This document shows, in pieces, positions 52,318 to 61,779 of a stretch of 64,000 bases of DNA. The stretch comes from Pseudoalteromonas luteoviolacea NCIMB 1944 (GTDB lineage Bacteria > Pseudomonadota > Gammaproteobacteria > Enterobacterales > Alteromonadaceae), in contig NZ_AUXS01000044.1 in assembly GCF_001625565.1 (NCBI RefSeq), forward strand, positions 81,109 to 145,108, read 5' to 3'. Below the pieces are notes generated by a model that was not told where the DNA came from, did not search any database, and was given only the letters and a program-made list of their open reading frames with translations. Position 1 is the stretch's first letter. The number at the start of each line of letters is the position of its first letter. Position numbers and translations under genes: made by a program.

Positions 52318-52797
52318 ATGACACAGCGTACAATGAAACACAATGATTGGGTTAAAATTGCCGAGCGGAAAAGGCATCAGTCAAAAGTGCGACCTAAAAA
52401 GAAGGGCGTATTGCCTTTTTGGTCTATGCTGCTAGCTGGCTTTTTAATTTTAGCCTCAGCATGGAACTACTGGATGGACACACGATCGAATGACATTGTA
52501 CATGCTGAGATAAGCCATGATGCCCAAATGCGTATTGATCGCTATTTTGCTAAGCAATATATGATGGGAAGCTGGAAATTAAGCAGAGTTAGCTACAACC
52601 AAGGCGAATTAAACGTTTTTGTTCAAATTCCTACGCCTTTAGCAATGAGTAGCAGTGAAATAAAAGGTTATATCAAACAGTCTCTATGTCCACATCCAAA
52701 GAGCACTGTATGGAATGATGTAAAGAATAACTCGCTGTATATTTACTTGTATTCCGATAAGCCAAGAAATGGCGACTACGCACTGTGTACTAAATAA
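52318..52797 (+). CDS. Single-pass membrane protein of unknown function
   Basis: 159 residues from the ATG at 52318 behind GGGAGG; an upstream ATG at 52288 is less well placed. A basic cytoplasmic N-terminus (KIAERKRHQSKVRPKKK) precedes one membrane helix (FWSMLLAGFLILASAWNYW, ~32-50) and a ~100-residue periplasmic domain with two cysteines. Unknown family. Confidence 0.6.
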   Translation: MTQRTMKHNDWVKIAERKRHQSKVRPKKKGVLPFWSMLLAGFLILASAWNYWMDTRSNDIVHAEISHDAQMRIDRYFAKQYMMGSWKLSRVSYNQGELNVFVQIPTPLAMSSSEIKGYIKQSLCPHPKSTVWNDVKNNSLYIYLYSDKPRNGDYALCTK

Positions 52798-52820
52798 AAA
52801 AGGGCTTAAAGCCCTTTTTT
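52796..52820. terminator. Bidirectional terminator
   Basis: AAAAAAGGGCTT-A-AAGCCCTTTTTT, usable on both strands, lies between the convergent membrane-protein gene and rmuC. Confidence 0.9.
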
Positions 52821-52830
52821 ACTATTGAAA

Positions 52831-54288
52831 CTACTTTAATTCTAACTTTGCCTTTTCAAGCAGCTCTTCTGGTAGCTCTTTGGTTACCGACACACCCAAC
52901 TCTTTAAATTCGGATGCCTGTTTAATTAAATTCCCTTTGCCAGAATAAAGTTGCCCAAGCGCTTTATCATAGGTTTCTTGTGCTTTATCCAGCTGTTTGC
53001 CAACTCCCTCTAGACTATGTAGGAAACTATTCAACTTGTTGTAAAACTTCTCTGCACGTAAGGCCAACTCTTTGCTGTGCTTACTTTGCTCTTCAAAGCG
53101 CCATAATTGTTTAACAATGTTTAGGCTAGTAAGCAGAGTGGTAGGCGTTGCTACCAACACTTTGTTCTCTAATGCATATTGATAGATATCGGGTGCATAC
53201 TTAATTGCTTCAACGAACGCGGACTCAACTGGTATAAACATTATTACCACTTCCGGAGAGTTGAGACCTGGCAAGCGCTCATAGGATTTATCTCCCAACT
53301 CTTTTACCCGCGCCTTGACTGCATTCACATGTTCTTTTAAAGCTTGTTGCGCAGATACTTCATCTTGTGCATTCACATAACGTGTGTAGGCATTTAATGA
53401 AGTTTTTGCATCAACAACTAAATGACGACTCTGAGGTAGGTAAACAATGACATCTGGCCTGTACTTACCTTGTTCGGTTGTGAAACTCACTTCCCGTTTA
53501 TAATCATAACCCGGACGAAGCCCAGCACTATCTAGTACATTTTCAAGCATCAGCTCTCCCCAGTTTCCTTGGGTTTTAGTCTGCCCTTGTAATGCCGTAG
53601 TTAACTTACTTGCTTGATCAGTCATAGCCTGATTGTTCGCTTGCAAGTGAAGTAACTCTGTTTTAAGCGCAGCCCGCTGTTTTAGGTCCTCACTGTGGAT
53701 GGCTTCCATTTTGTCCCTAAAGCCTTTAATTTCTCCCTGAACTGGGCTTAAAATCGTTTGAATTTTTTCCTGGCTATGTCGAGCAAATTGCTGGCTTTTT
53801 TCTTCAAACAGTTTACTTGCGACATTTTCGAACTCTTGCTTCAAGGTATTTTTGGCTTGCTCTAAATGCGCAATTTGCGCATCAAAAGCCAATTGCTTTT
53901 CAGCCAGTTTGGTTTCCATATCTGTTAACTGTAACGCCAGTTGATGCGCTTGCTCTTGCTCTGTCTGCGCTTTAGCTTGAGCTTGCTGCCACAAACCATA
54001 GTACTCTTTAACTTGAGCATGCTTTTCCGCCAATCTAGCTTGATATTGCTGCGCTTCACCGTGGGTTTTCAGTTGCAGCTGCTGCGCCACATTCAATTGC
54101 TCTTTCAGCTCATCGTGTGCATATTGCAGTGAGTCTATCTTATTTTGTGCCATGGCCTGCAAGGAGCGCGTTTTTTGCTTAGATAAATAAGAAAAAACCA
54201 ACCAGCCTAAACCTGAAATGGCGGCACCAGACCCTAAAAGCACCATAGCGACTTGCCAAGGTAGCGAAGAAAAACTAGTCCAAAACAT
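52831..54288 (-). CDS. rmuC: RmuC-family DNA recombination protein
   Basis: 485 residues: N-terminal membrane helix (~12-33), long coiled coil (~35-210), then the RmuC domain (~230-450), which belongs to the PD-(D/E)xK nuclease fold, with GNWGELMLENVLDSAGL, YRPDVIVYLP, VVDAKTSLNAY and FIPVESAF. RmuC limits inversions at short inverted repeats and has been linked to DNA defence. Monocistronic, with its own terminator. Confidence 0.92.
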   Translation of the reverse strand: MFWTSFSSLPWQVAMVLLGSGAAISGLGWLVFSYLSKQKTRSLQAMAQNKIDSLQYAHDELKEQLNVAQQLQLKTHGEAQQYQARLAEKHAQVKEYYGLWQQAQAKAQTEQEQAHQLALQLTDMETKLAEKQLAFDAQIAHLEQAKNTLKQEFENVASKLFEEKSQQFARHSQEKIQTILSPVQGEIKGFRDKMEAIHSEDLKQRAALKTELLHLQANNQAMTDQASKLTTALQGQTKTQGNWGELMLENVLDSAGLRPGYDYKREVSFTTEQGKYRPDVIVYLPQSRHLVVDAKTSLNAYTRYVNAQDEVSAQQALKEHVNAVKARVKELGDKSYERLPGLNSPEVVIMFIPVESAFVEAIKYAPDIYQYALENKVLVATPTTLLTSLNIVKQLWRFEEQSKHSKELALRAEKFYNKLNSFLHSLEGVGKQLDKAQETYDKALGQLYSGKGNLIKQASEFKELGVSVTKELPEELLEKAKLELK

Positions 54289-54419
54289 AGGGTAACCCTA
54301 ACAATTAAATCTAGTTAAATCATACCTTAGAGAAGTTGATCAATCACTTACAAGTGAGGTTAATCTGCCAATTAAAATAATGTGCCAACCATTTTAATTG
54401 GCACTGAGAAGTAGGGAGG

Positions 54420-55109
54420 TTAGCTGTTTATATGCTGTTCATTGAACCTATATCCTGCGCCATACACAGATTCAACAATTTTTGGGGAAATATCGATATT
54501 TTTAATTTTCTTACGGATATTTTTTATGTGGCTATCGATTACGCGATCTGATATATCAAAATTGTCAGGTTGAATATGATCCAGTATTTGTTGTCGCGAA
54601 AACACCCTGTTAGGCGCATTGTAAAGCATAGCAAACACATCAAATTCAACTTTAGTTAAACTTAATGACTGTCCTTTTAAGGACACCAATAACTGTGATT
54701 CGTTAACTTCTATATCAGGCGTATCCGAAACAGCAGGCGCACTACAACGGCGTAATATAGCCTTTATACGCATAACAAGCTCTGCCGCGCTAAAAGGCTT
54801 ACAGACATAATCATCTGCACCAAACTCAAGCCCTTTAAGTCTATCTGACTCAGATACCTTTGCTGTCAACATCACAATAGGTACCATTGAAAACTCTCTA
54901 ATTTGTTGCATGCACACAACACCATCTTGGTTTGGTAGCATGATATCCATTAGGATGGCATCAGGGCCGTTTTCTCTGACCCAACTAACCACTTCTGCAC
55001 CGTCGGCTATATGCGTTATTTTAAAGCCTGATGCTTTAAAAAACAGCATGACTTGTTCAGCAATATCAAAATCATCTTCGACGATCAAAATGTGGTTTTT
55101 TTCTTCCAT
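54420..55109 (-). CDS. OmpR-family response regulator
   Basis: 229 residues with receiver acids EDD, phosphorylated Asp in LMDIMLPNQDG (D55), K in YVCKPF, and a C-terminal winged helix (DISDRVIDSHIKNIRKKIKN). Its start codon overlaps the stop of the small gene upstream (TAATG), so the two are translationally coupled. No kinase is adjacent; the TPR kinase 2.3 kb away is a candidate partner. Confidence 0.92.
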   Translation of the reverse strand: MEEKNHILIVEDDFDIAEQVMLFFKASGFKITHIADGAEVVSWVRENGPDAILMDIMLPNQDGVVCMQQIREFSMVPIVMLTAKVSESDRLKGLEFGADDYVCKPFSAAELVMRIKAILRRCSAPAVSDTPDIEVNESQLLVSLKGQSLSLTKVEFDVFAMLYNAPNRVFSRQQILDHIQPDNFDISDRVIDSHIKNIRKKIKNIDISPKIVESVYGAGYRFNEQHINS

Positions 55110-55315
55110 TAGTTTCTCTTACTGGCTTTTAATACTCGCAGCTGTTGCTTTATCTGTTTTTTAAGATTTGAAGAAAGTGTATCGTCAAAAAGCAGTGTCG
55201 TTAAGATACTTGCTAAATCTTCAGAGCTTGCAACTTCATTTATGAGATCATAGTCGCACAGCGATTGTGGTTCAATAAAGTTTAACTGCGAAATCGTATT
55301 TTCATAGCACAACAT
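55109..55315 (-). CDS. Small protein coupled to a response regulator
   Basis: 68 residues from the ATG at 55315 with AAGGTGG upstream; an in-frame TTG at 55336 would add seven. Acidic N-terminal half, basic helical C-terminus (LKKQIKQQLRVLKASKRN). Its TAA overlaps the regulator ATG. No family is recognised; a modulator of the regulator is possible. Confidence 0.55.
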   Translation of the reverse strand: MLCYENTISQLNFIEPQSLCDYDLINEVASSEDLASILTTLLFDDTLSSNLKKQIKQQLRVLKASKRN

Positions 55316-55616
55316 AATAACCCACCTTAAGTCCAATTCATTTGGTTTTGTTTTCCTATGTGTGTATTAAAGTGAAAGATTGTGGATCAAATGTGGAACA
55401 AGGCAAGAAATGACGCGTAATACCATTACACGCCATTACAGCGGGTGATATTTAAGTACCGAGGAGCAAAAAAAGAAAAACCAGCTCAAAAGAGCTGGTT
55501 ATTACAAATACGTCATGTAATTAATAGGGGGAAATCAACATGTGCTCACTGCTGTATGTAATCTCACAATGTGCATAAAGATAGACAGCCCCTTATTTAA
55601 TTAGTTCAAAAATAAT
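55316..55616. other. Intergenic region with terminator
   Basis: No gene. It holds the promoter region of the small-protein/regulator pair and the SNF2 terminator at 55479-55500. Confidence 0.5.
55479..55500 (-). terminator. Terminator of the SNF2-family gene
   Basis: On the minus strand AACCAGCTC-TTTT-GAGCTGGTT is followed by TTTCTTTTTTT. It lies about 115 bp after the stop. Confidence 0.8.
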
Positions 55617-58600
55617 TTAATTTTTTATCAACTCAAGCATTTGCGCTTCATTAAACTCACTTAAATTAACCCCAGTATCAGCAAATAAAGCATCCACCAA
55701 CGCCTGTTTGTCTTTTTGCATTTGATAAACCTTCTGCTCAATAGAGTTAGCAACAATAAGCTTGTAGACAAAGACAGGCTTATCTTGGCCTATACGGTAT
55801 GCACGATCTGTTGCCTGATTCTCTACAGCTGGGTTCCACCAGGGATCAAAATGAATAACTGTATCTGCTTGAGTCAGGTTTAAGCCTGTACCGCCAGCTT
55901 TTAAAGAAATCAAAAATACGTCAACATCACCTTCAGTAAAACGCGCAATGGCTTTATCTCGGTGTCTTGTTTGCCCAGTTAGCATCGCAAATGGTATTTC
56001 AATCTCATCGCATAGATTGGCAATCATATCCAGTACAGACGTAAATTGACTGAAAATAATGACTTTTCTACCTTCTTTTAACAAGATAGGTAAATGTGCG
56101 CCTAACCATTTAAATTTAGCACTTTGCTGATATTCGCTATCTTTGTCTACGAGCTCAGGGTGACAACAAATCTGCCTTAGCTTCAGCAATGCATCCAAAA
56201 ATGCAAGTTTGCTACTTTCAACACCTTGCTCTTTAAACAGATCTATCAAACTAGTTTCAATTTGGCCTTGTACATGCTGATAAAGTGACGCTTGCTCTGG
56301 TGTAAACTCAAGCTTTTTAATCAGCTCCGTTTTCGCCGGCAGCTCTCGCACAACTTCAGATTTCGTTCGACGCAATATAAATGGCGCAATCAGTGATTGT
56401 AGCTCTTTAGCCCTTTTGCTATCGCGCTCTTTTTCTATTGGTTGCTGAAAGTTTTGCTTAAATTGCTGCTTAGTACCAAGTACATCTGGCATCACAAAAT
56501 CAAGTAGCGACTTTAGCTCCATAAGGTTGTTTTCTACTGGCGTACCGCTCATACAAAGTTTAAATTCAGCTGATAACTGTTTTACACATTTCGAAATTTG
56601 TGCGGTTTCGTTCTTTATATACTGCGCTTCATCAAGAACTATCGAATCAAACTGAAGTTCGGAGTAGTGCGGTAAATCGCGCTTCAACAGTGGGTAAGTC
56701 GTGATGATAAAACGGGCTTGGGCTACCTGATTAAGCTGCTTATCACGGTTACTGCCATGCACTGTAAGCACAGGTAAATGTGGAGCAAACTTTTTAAATT
56801 CATTTTGCCAATTTCCAACCAAAGAAGTAGGACAGACAATGAGAGACGGCTTGGTCACTAAAGTATTGTGCTGAGATATGAAGTAAGCAATAACTTGAAG
56901 TGTTTTGCCGAGCCCCATATCATCCGCTAATATTCCACCAAGCTGATGACGATTCAAAAACTTTAACCAATTGACTCCTTGCAATTGATAATCACGCAAA
57001 GTAAACCGCTCCTGACTATCACCTAACAAAGATTCATTGATATCTACGGGCTTGTTAAGCTCTGCTAAATAGTCTAACAATCGCGCATCATCGGAAACAC
57101 TTTCCACAGCATCAAGTTCAAATAACTTTTTAGCATAAGAGAGCGGAAACTTAAATTGCGAGCTAGAAAGGTAATAGCTGAAGCGAGATTTTAGAAGCAA
57201 TAACTCTTCATAAATATCTTTCGAAATCGCGTAGTGCTGCTGTGCAATTTGTACATATTGAAATACGTTTGCGATAGAGTTGACTTCATGGCTAGGGGCC
57301 TTGTCCCAATCAAGCAAAATTTGTTTATCATCAAACATAACCTTGCCAATAACATGATGCTTTTTATCTCGCTTAAGTTGCAATGTGACCCTTGGTACCA
57401 AGACTTTCTTTGCTTGCTGAATTTCTTCAACCTGCCACATTTTACGCTGTAAATAAGGTCGAACTTCACAGTTGTACCAGTGATAAGAAACCTCGTCCTC
57501 AACTGGCAGTTTAAAACCGCCACCTTGCGCCTCGAAACCTAATCCAAGAAGCATTTTTTCGCAGCGATTAAGTTGCTTCTCTGTGGAATACTTTTTCTTG
57601 GAGTCAAACAAAGAGAGCGTGAGATGAGTATACTCGCCTTCACTCGCCGACAGCTTAGCAACCAATTTATCTTTATTGATCAGCCTTTCATACCCTTGAG
57701 GAGGGGGAATTACATTGTCGGCAAAGATATCTTGAAAGCGCTTGATCACCGCCTCAATCTTGTCTTTTTGTATACTAGGCATGGTTTGTAAATGTGCAAT
57801 TTCTTGCGCACTTAGTTCAGATTCGATACGGCCGAGCAACATATTTTCAGTGTCTAAATAGACAGGAGGGTCCGATTTTATCAGTAGCCACTGATCTACA
57901 TCTGAGAGGTGACTGACGAGCTTAAAGCTGTCATTTTCCGCTTGCCAAAAGAAATCCAAATGTTGCATGTGGCCAAATTGCAAAGGCTTACGGCTATTAC
58001 CGAAAAAACATCGCTTGGTGGCAGCAAGTTGTTGCAGCGCAGCGAACCCCCACTTACTAGCCAATTCGAAATGGCCTGGCGTATTTTGTGAGCGAACCCA
58101 ACTAAACAGACGATAGTCACTTTCCAAAATATCCTTTGGCGGAACATGTGCATTGAGCTGTTTCTCCGTTAATACACGACCAAGAGGATAATGCCCATCA
58201 GGTTTATGAGGTGACATTTTTGGGTTTAATAATACTTCGTTTCCGCGATGCTCCAGTACGAACAGCAGCACGTTGGATGTGTTCAGTCCAGAAGATTGCT
58301 GTAGTAATGAGAGCTCGTTAAACCAATCATTGACGAGAAAAGACTCTCCAAAGCCACCAGAATGGTCGATTTTAAGCTTTAGTAGAACTGCAGCAATATG
58401 GCGACACTTCGGATTGTGAGAGCAAGAACATTGAGCCTCAACTGACGGAGCGCCTTTTATTTGTTCAATTTTTATGTGTTGTGTGAACGTATTACCAAAA
58501 TTACCAAGTACTTGAGCATCTATTCTCGAGAAATCCTCACTGTGATCAAGAAAGCAAATTTGATCGTCGTTAAGGTACTCCTTGGCCTTCGCTAACATAG

Positions 58601-58715
58601 CAGAATTAAAGTACTGCTTAAGGAAGCGATCAGATAAGGGGAACTGAGAAGACTGTTCCTGTTTAATTTCTTCAAATAAAGCTAATAGCTGCTCTTTAGA
58701 TAACTGCGAGGACAT
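55617..58715 (-). CDS. SWIM zinc-finger SNF2-family helicase/translocase
   Basis: 1032 residues. A SWIM zinc finger (C96-x-C98-x5-C104-x-H106) near the N-terminus is followed by a bacterial SNF2-associated region and the SNF2 motor. Walker A is DDMGLGKT (~600), Walker B DEAQ (~695), then CMSGTPVENN and a C-terminal helicase lobe with SLKAGGTGLNLTQAD and ATDRAYRIGQ. It is a DNA translocase likely to remodel protein-DNA complexes (RapA/HepA-like). It lies just outside the partition genes. Confidence 0.92.
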   Translation of the reverse strand: MSSQLSKEQLLALFEEIKQEQSSQFPLSDRFLKQYFNSAMLAKAKEYLNDDQICFLDHSEDFSRIDAQVLGNFGNTFTQHIKIEQIKGAPSVEAQCSCSHNPKCRHIAAVLLKLKIDHSGGFGESFLVNDWFNELSLLQQSSGLNTSNVLLFVLEHRGNEVLLNPKMSPHKPDGHYPLGRVLTEKQLNAHVPPKDILESDYRLFSWVRSQNTPGHFELASKWGFAALQQLAATKRCFFGNSRKPLQFGHMQHLDFFWQAENDSFKLVSHLSDVDQWLLIKSDPPVYLDTENMLLGRIESELSAQEIAHLQTMPSIQKDKIEAVIKRFQDIFADNVIPPPQGYERLINKDKLVAKLSASEGEYTHLTLSLFDSKKKYSTEKQLNRCEKMLLGLGFEAQGGGFKLPVEDEVSYHWYNCEVRPYLQRKMWQVEEIQQAKKVLVPRVTLQLKRDKKHHVIGKVMFDDKQILLDWDKAPSHEVNSIANVFQYVQIAQQHYAISKDIYEELLLLKSRFSYYLSSSQFKFPLSYAKKLFELDAVESVSDDARLLDYLAELNKPVDINESLLGDSQERFTLRDYQLQGVNWLKFLNRHQLGGILADDMGLGKTLQVIAYFISQHNTLVTKPSLIVCPTSLVGNWQNEFKKFAPHLPVLTVHGSNRDKQLNQVAQARFIITTYPLLKRDLPHYSELQFDSIVLDEAQYIKNETAQISKCVKQLSAEFKLCMSGTPVENNLMELKSLLDFVMPDVLGTKQQFKQNFQQPIEKERDSKRAKELQSLIAPFILRRTKSEVVRELPAKTELIKKLEFTPEQASLYQHVQGQIETSLIDLFKEQGVESSKLAFLDALLKLRQICCHPELVDKDSEYQQSAKFKWLGAHLPILLKEGRKVIIFSQFTSVLDMIANLCDEIEIPFAMLTGQTRHRDKAIARFTEGDVDVFLISLKAGGTGLNLTQADTVIHFDPWWNPAVENQATDRAYRIGQDKPVFVYKLIVANSIEQKVYQMQKDKQALVDALFADTGVNLSEFNEAQMLELIKN

Positions 58716-58834
58716 TTTTTAACAAGCAATAAAACGTAAAGGACCAGTATATGAAATTACGGTTTTGAGCTAAAGAGCCAAATGGGACTAAATCATGAAA
58801 AATTGACTGGTTGGATGTGAAAAGATATAAAAAA

Positions 58835-58853
58835 GGCCTAGATGATCTAGGCC
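58835..58853 (-). terminator. Terminator of the parAB operon
   Basis: GGCCTAGAT-g-ATCTAGGCC, a perfect 19-bp palindrome with TTTTTT after it on the minus strand, 9 bp past the parB stop. The T-run favours a terminator over a parS site. Confidence 0.8.
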
Positions 58854-58861
58854 GCAACATA

Positions 58862-59827
58862 CTAATTAAAACTACTTAACAGTTTTTGCAATTGTTCTAA
58901 ACGCTTATCTGTTAGCACCTTATCGTCAATTTTGACGGTAATAGCGCCAGAATTAAGGCTTCGTTGCACTTTGATATACTGACTATCAACCAAAGCTTCA
59001 GAACGTGTCGCAGAGCTGCTTTCAAATGTAGTGAGGTACTTAGTGATGGCCAAAGCACGCTTTTCATCACTCATTTGGTCATCAAATAGTAACTCATCAG
59101 CAATCTGTTCTAGTTTACTTTGAAATTGTTCAGGCTGTTCCTTACGTGCATTGATAAGTTTTTTTGCAACCTCACGTCCTAAGTGGTTTGGCGTAGGGTA
59201 GAGCAAAACAACTTCATGCTGGATATGTTGAAAGGCTTTTATAGCATCAGCAACAGCTGTATGAGAAACACCTTCTATTGCCGCTATCTCTCTATAAGAT
59301 CCTTTATTGCCATTTTCCTGCAACCGTACTCTGGTTTGCTCATACGCTTTGCCAAGCTCCCACAGACTTGGTGCGATATATTGATCTGACGAAACAGCAA
59401 GCGCCTTAGCATCGTCGTTAGTGAAGCCGCTTGAAGACAATACAACATAATCAGCACCGCTTAACAAACATGCTTTTCGTCTTCTAGAACCAGATAATAC
59501 TTGTAGTTTGCCATCTTTTACCCAACATAAAGCGGGATGCATATTCCTGCCATCTTCTTTTATGGCTGGTAAAATATCAGCAACGGATTTTTCATTAAGC
59601 AGTGATTGCTCACGCCGATTTTGACCAAAAACAATGGTTTTGCTTTCAATGTCAGAGAATGCGATCACTTCACACTTTAATTCGATTAGCCGATTTGGAT
59701 CACTTGGCGACGGCATAGTAACGACGTCACCTTGACTCGCTTGCCCCAATAGATCATCCAAGCTGCTTTTTTCAACAGGAGTAGCAAAAGGGTCTAATCG
59801 TGTATCATTTTTACGTTTTCTAGCCAT
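58862..59827 (-). CDS. parB: ParB-family partition protein
   Basis: 321 residues. A ParB/Srx N-terminal domain (VFGQNRREQSLLNEKSVADI, SGSRRRKACLL) precedes a central helix-turn-helix (REIAAIEGVSHTAVADAIKA, ~177-196) and a C-terminal dimerisation region. It loads on parS and activates ParA. The gene starts 14 bp after parA. The sequence is of plasmid/chromid type, not the main-chromosome type. Confidence 0.92.
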   Translation of the reverse strand: MARKRKNDTRLDPFATPVEKSSLDDLLGQASQGDVVTMPSPSDPNRLIELKCEVIAFSDIESKTIVFGQNRREQSLLNEKSVADILPAIKEDGRNMHPALCWVKDGKLQVLSGSRRRKACLLSGADYVVLSSSGFTNDDAKALAVSSDQYIAPSLWELGKAYEQTRVRLQENGNKGSYREIAAIEGVSHTAVADAIKAFQHIQHEVVLLYPTPNHLGREVAKKLINARKEQPEQFQSKLEQIADELLFDDQMSDEKRALAITKYLTTFESSSATRSEALVDSQYIKVQRSLNSGAITVKIDDKVLTDKRLEQLQKLLSSFN

Positions 59828-59841
59828 TATCTAACCTGTAT

Positions 59842-61071
59842 TTAATCTAAGCTGGATTGTGTGGAAGCCCAATTTGAGCGAATTAACATTTCGAGTTCAT
59901 CGACAACGTCTTTGATATTTTCTTGTGCTCTAAGCAAAGACTCTCTACTTGCTAATGAGTCCGATGTTTTTTGATCAAAAATCGTATTAAAAGAAGACGA
60001 ACTAGCTGTTATCGCAGAACTATGATTAATCGGATAACTCATTACCTGTCTGCCAAATGCAGTGCGCACATCTTTTACTATGTCTCGCTGAGAATGATTT
60101 CCTTTAACATAGTTAGTCACCAAGAATTGCATAAAGTCCCAACCTTCATGACCGAGTGCAGCGACAGTATGGTAAATTTCACCAAGTCGTTTCAGATACT
60201 TATTGTTCGCATCAAAATCTACTGCTTCAGGGTGGACTGGGATCAGCATCGCCGTAGAAGCCATCAGTGCATTGTAGAACATGAAATTAAGAGACGGTGC
60301 CGTATCTATCAATATGATATCAAACTCGTCCTTAACAGGCTCTATGACGCGTTCTTTTAGCTTATGATAATGGCGAGTTTGCTCATAACTACTCGACTCT
60401 TTTAATTCTGTAGCTGTTTCATGCTCAAAATAAAAGTCATCCATGCCGGAAGGCAATATACGAATATTTGGGATATGTGTTTTTTGGAATGAATCCGCAA
60501 CAAGTTGTTCCCAAGTTTCGTTTTCCTCGAGCTCAATGCAATCTCGCATTAGATCACCAACTGTGATCGGATCATGTTCACTTGACGGGAAAAAACTTGA
60601 TGAAGATCCTTGAGGATCCAAATCAATGATCCCAATGCGATATCTCTTAATATTTGTTGTAGCAAGCGCTGCCGCCAAATTGACGAGGGACGTTGTTTTA
60701 CCGCAACCACCCTTTAGGCTGTTTATCACAATGACTTGAAGCTTATCCTCAAGATCTCTGTGATCTGCATTGATCCCTAAAATATCAGCCATAGCAAAAA
60801 TGTTACTCAACGTATATGCGTAATGGCCATTAGCGCCTTTTTGAATGTGCAGATGATCAAAATCACCTTGATCATGGCGGCGTTTTAATGTTCTGTTATT
60901 AACGCCTAACAGATCCGCAGCAGCCTTTTGTGTATAAGTACGTAGTTCTTTGTCTTCGGACTTAAGATGAGCTCTATAGTGTTGAATGCGGCCCTCAAGG
61001 GATTGTTCTGCTACTTCGGCAGTTGCTTTCAACAATTTATAAGTGGAAAGTGCATTGCTATTGATAGACAT
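59842..61071 (-). CDS. parA: ParA-family partition ATPase with N-terminal DNA-binding domain
   Basis: 409 residues from the ATG at 61071, with AAGGA upstream. The N-terminal ~100 residues include a helix-turn-helix (AAADLLGVNNRTLKRRHDQG) as in P1/P7-type ParA proteins that repress their own operon. The ATPase has a deviant Walker A SLKGGCGKTTSLVNLA (~115-130), IIDLDPQGSSS and DIILIDTAPS. It moves the replicon with ParB. It lies beside the origin and is divergent from rep. Confidence 0.95.
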   Translation of the reverse strand: MSINSNALSTYKLLKATAEVAEQSLEGRIQHYRAHLKSEDKELRTYTQKAAADLLGVNNRTLKRRHDQGDFDHLHIQKGANGHYAYTLSNIFAMADILGINADHRDLEDKLQVIVINSLKGGCGKTTSLVNLAAALATTNIKRYRIGIIDLDPQGSSSSFFPSSEHDPITVGDLMRDCIELEENETWEQLVADSFQKTHIPNIRILPSGMDDFYFEHETATELKESSSYEQTRHYHKLKERVIEPVKDEFDIILIDTAPSLNFMFYNALMASTAMLIPVHPEAVDFDANNKYLKRLGEIYHTVAALGHEGWDFMQFLVTNYVKGNHSQRDIVKDVRTAFGRQVMSYPINHSSAITASSSSFNTIFDQKTSDSLASRESLLRAQENIKDVVDELEMLIRSNWASTQSSLD

Positions 61072-61779
61072 ACGTATATTCCTTAATTTTATGCTTAATA
61101 TTATAATGTCCATCAAATAAAAGGTAAACCACTAAAATAAGAGACATCCAAAAAATATAGGATTTAAAATTTATCTTAAGAATAAATAAGGAGTTTAGAA
61201 ATGGTTAGATATATAGGTATATAAGGATAAGGAGATAAATTTCATATATAAGCTATTGTAAATAAAGTAATTTTAATAAAATAGTAGATCACAAAAATAC
61301 GTAGTAAAGATCAGATCTTTATATACTGCCAGATCAAGAAAATACTAACTTACTAATTGAGTTTCATTATAATAACAGCTTATCCACAATGTTATAAACA
61401 GATTGGGTGTTCAAGATCAAAGTTGTACTAAGTTAAAACAAAGAGTTATCAACAAAATCACTGGCAACACTAAGATTAAGTAAATAAAGATCTGATCTAT
61501 ACTACGAATAGATCAGATCTTTACTAAATTAGATCGATGTTATGCACAACTCGGTATTGAAATCAGCTCCAAATAGCGTTTCTTGAGTGATTTTCTCCTA
61601 AATAACGAGGATTTTCCTACACTGTTGGTAAAATTATGATCTCATAATACCAATCAGTAGGTAAAATTGTGATCTCTAAAAAAACTTGAACTCAGATCAG
61701 TTTTTTACTAACTTTAATTATTAACTTTTTCCTTTGAATGTGTTGTTATTAGCTGTCGGAAGAATCAGGAAGTAAAAAA
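61072..61779. other. Replication origin region of the chromid
   Basis: About 700 bp, AT-rich with many GATC sites. It contains DnaA boxes TTATCCACA (61380-61388) and TTATGCACA (61540-61548), and a one-mismatch box TTATCAACA (61446-61454). Palindrome TAAAGATC-A-GATCTTTA is at 61305-61321. A perfect 16-bp inverted repeat TAAAGATCTGATCTAT/ATAGATCAGATCTTTA (61485-61500 with 61508-61523) lies between the boxes. Two 17-bp direct repeats GGTAAAATTnTGATCTC (61627-61643, 61660-61676) spaced 33 bp look like iterons for the initiator. It lies between parA and rep. Confidence 0.85.
61739..61752 (+). other. Weak ter-like site in the rep leader
   Basis: TGTGTTGTTATTAG resembles the Tus-binding core (GTTGTAAYKAA) at 9 of 11 positions. 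It lies 27 bp before rep. A second partial match, TTGTAATTA, is at 63975-63983 upstream of tus. Both are weak on their own. Confidence 0.3.

Noticed and set aside
58835..58853. parS site
   Set aside because: The palindrome is followed by six T on the parB strand just after the parB stop, which fits a terminator.
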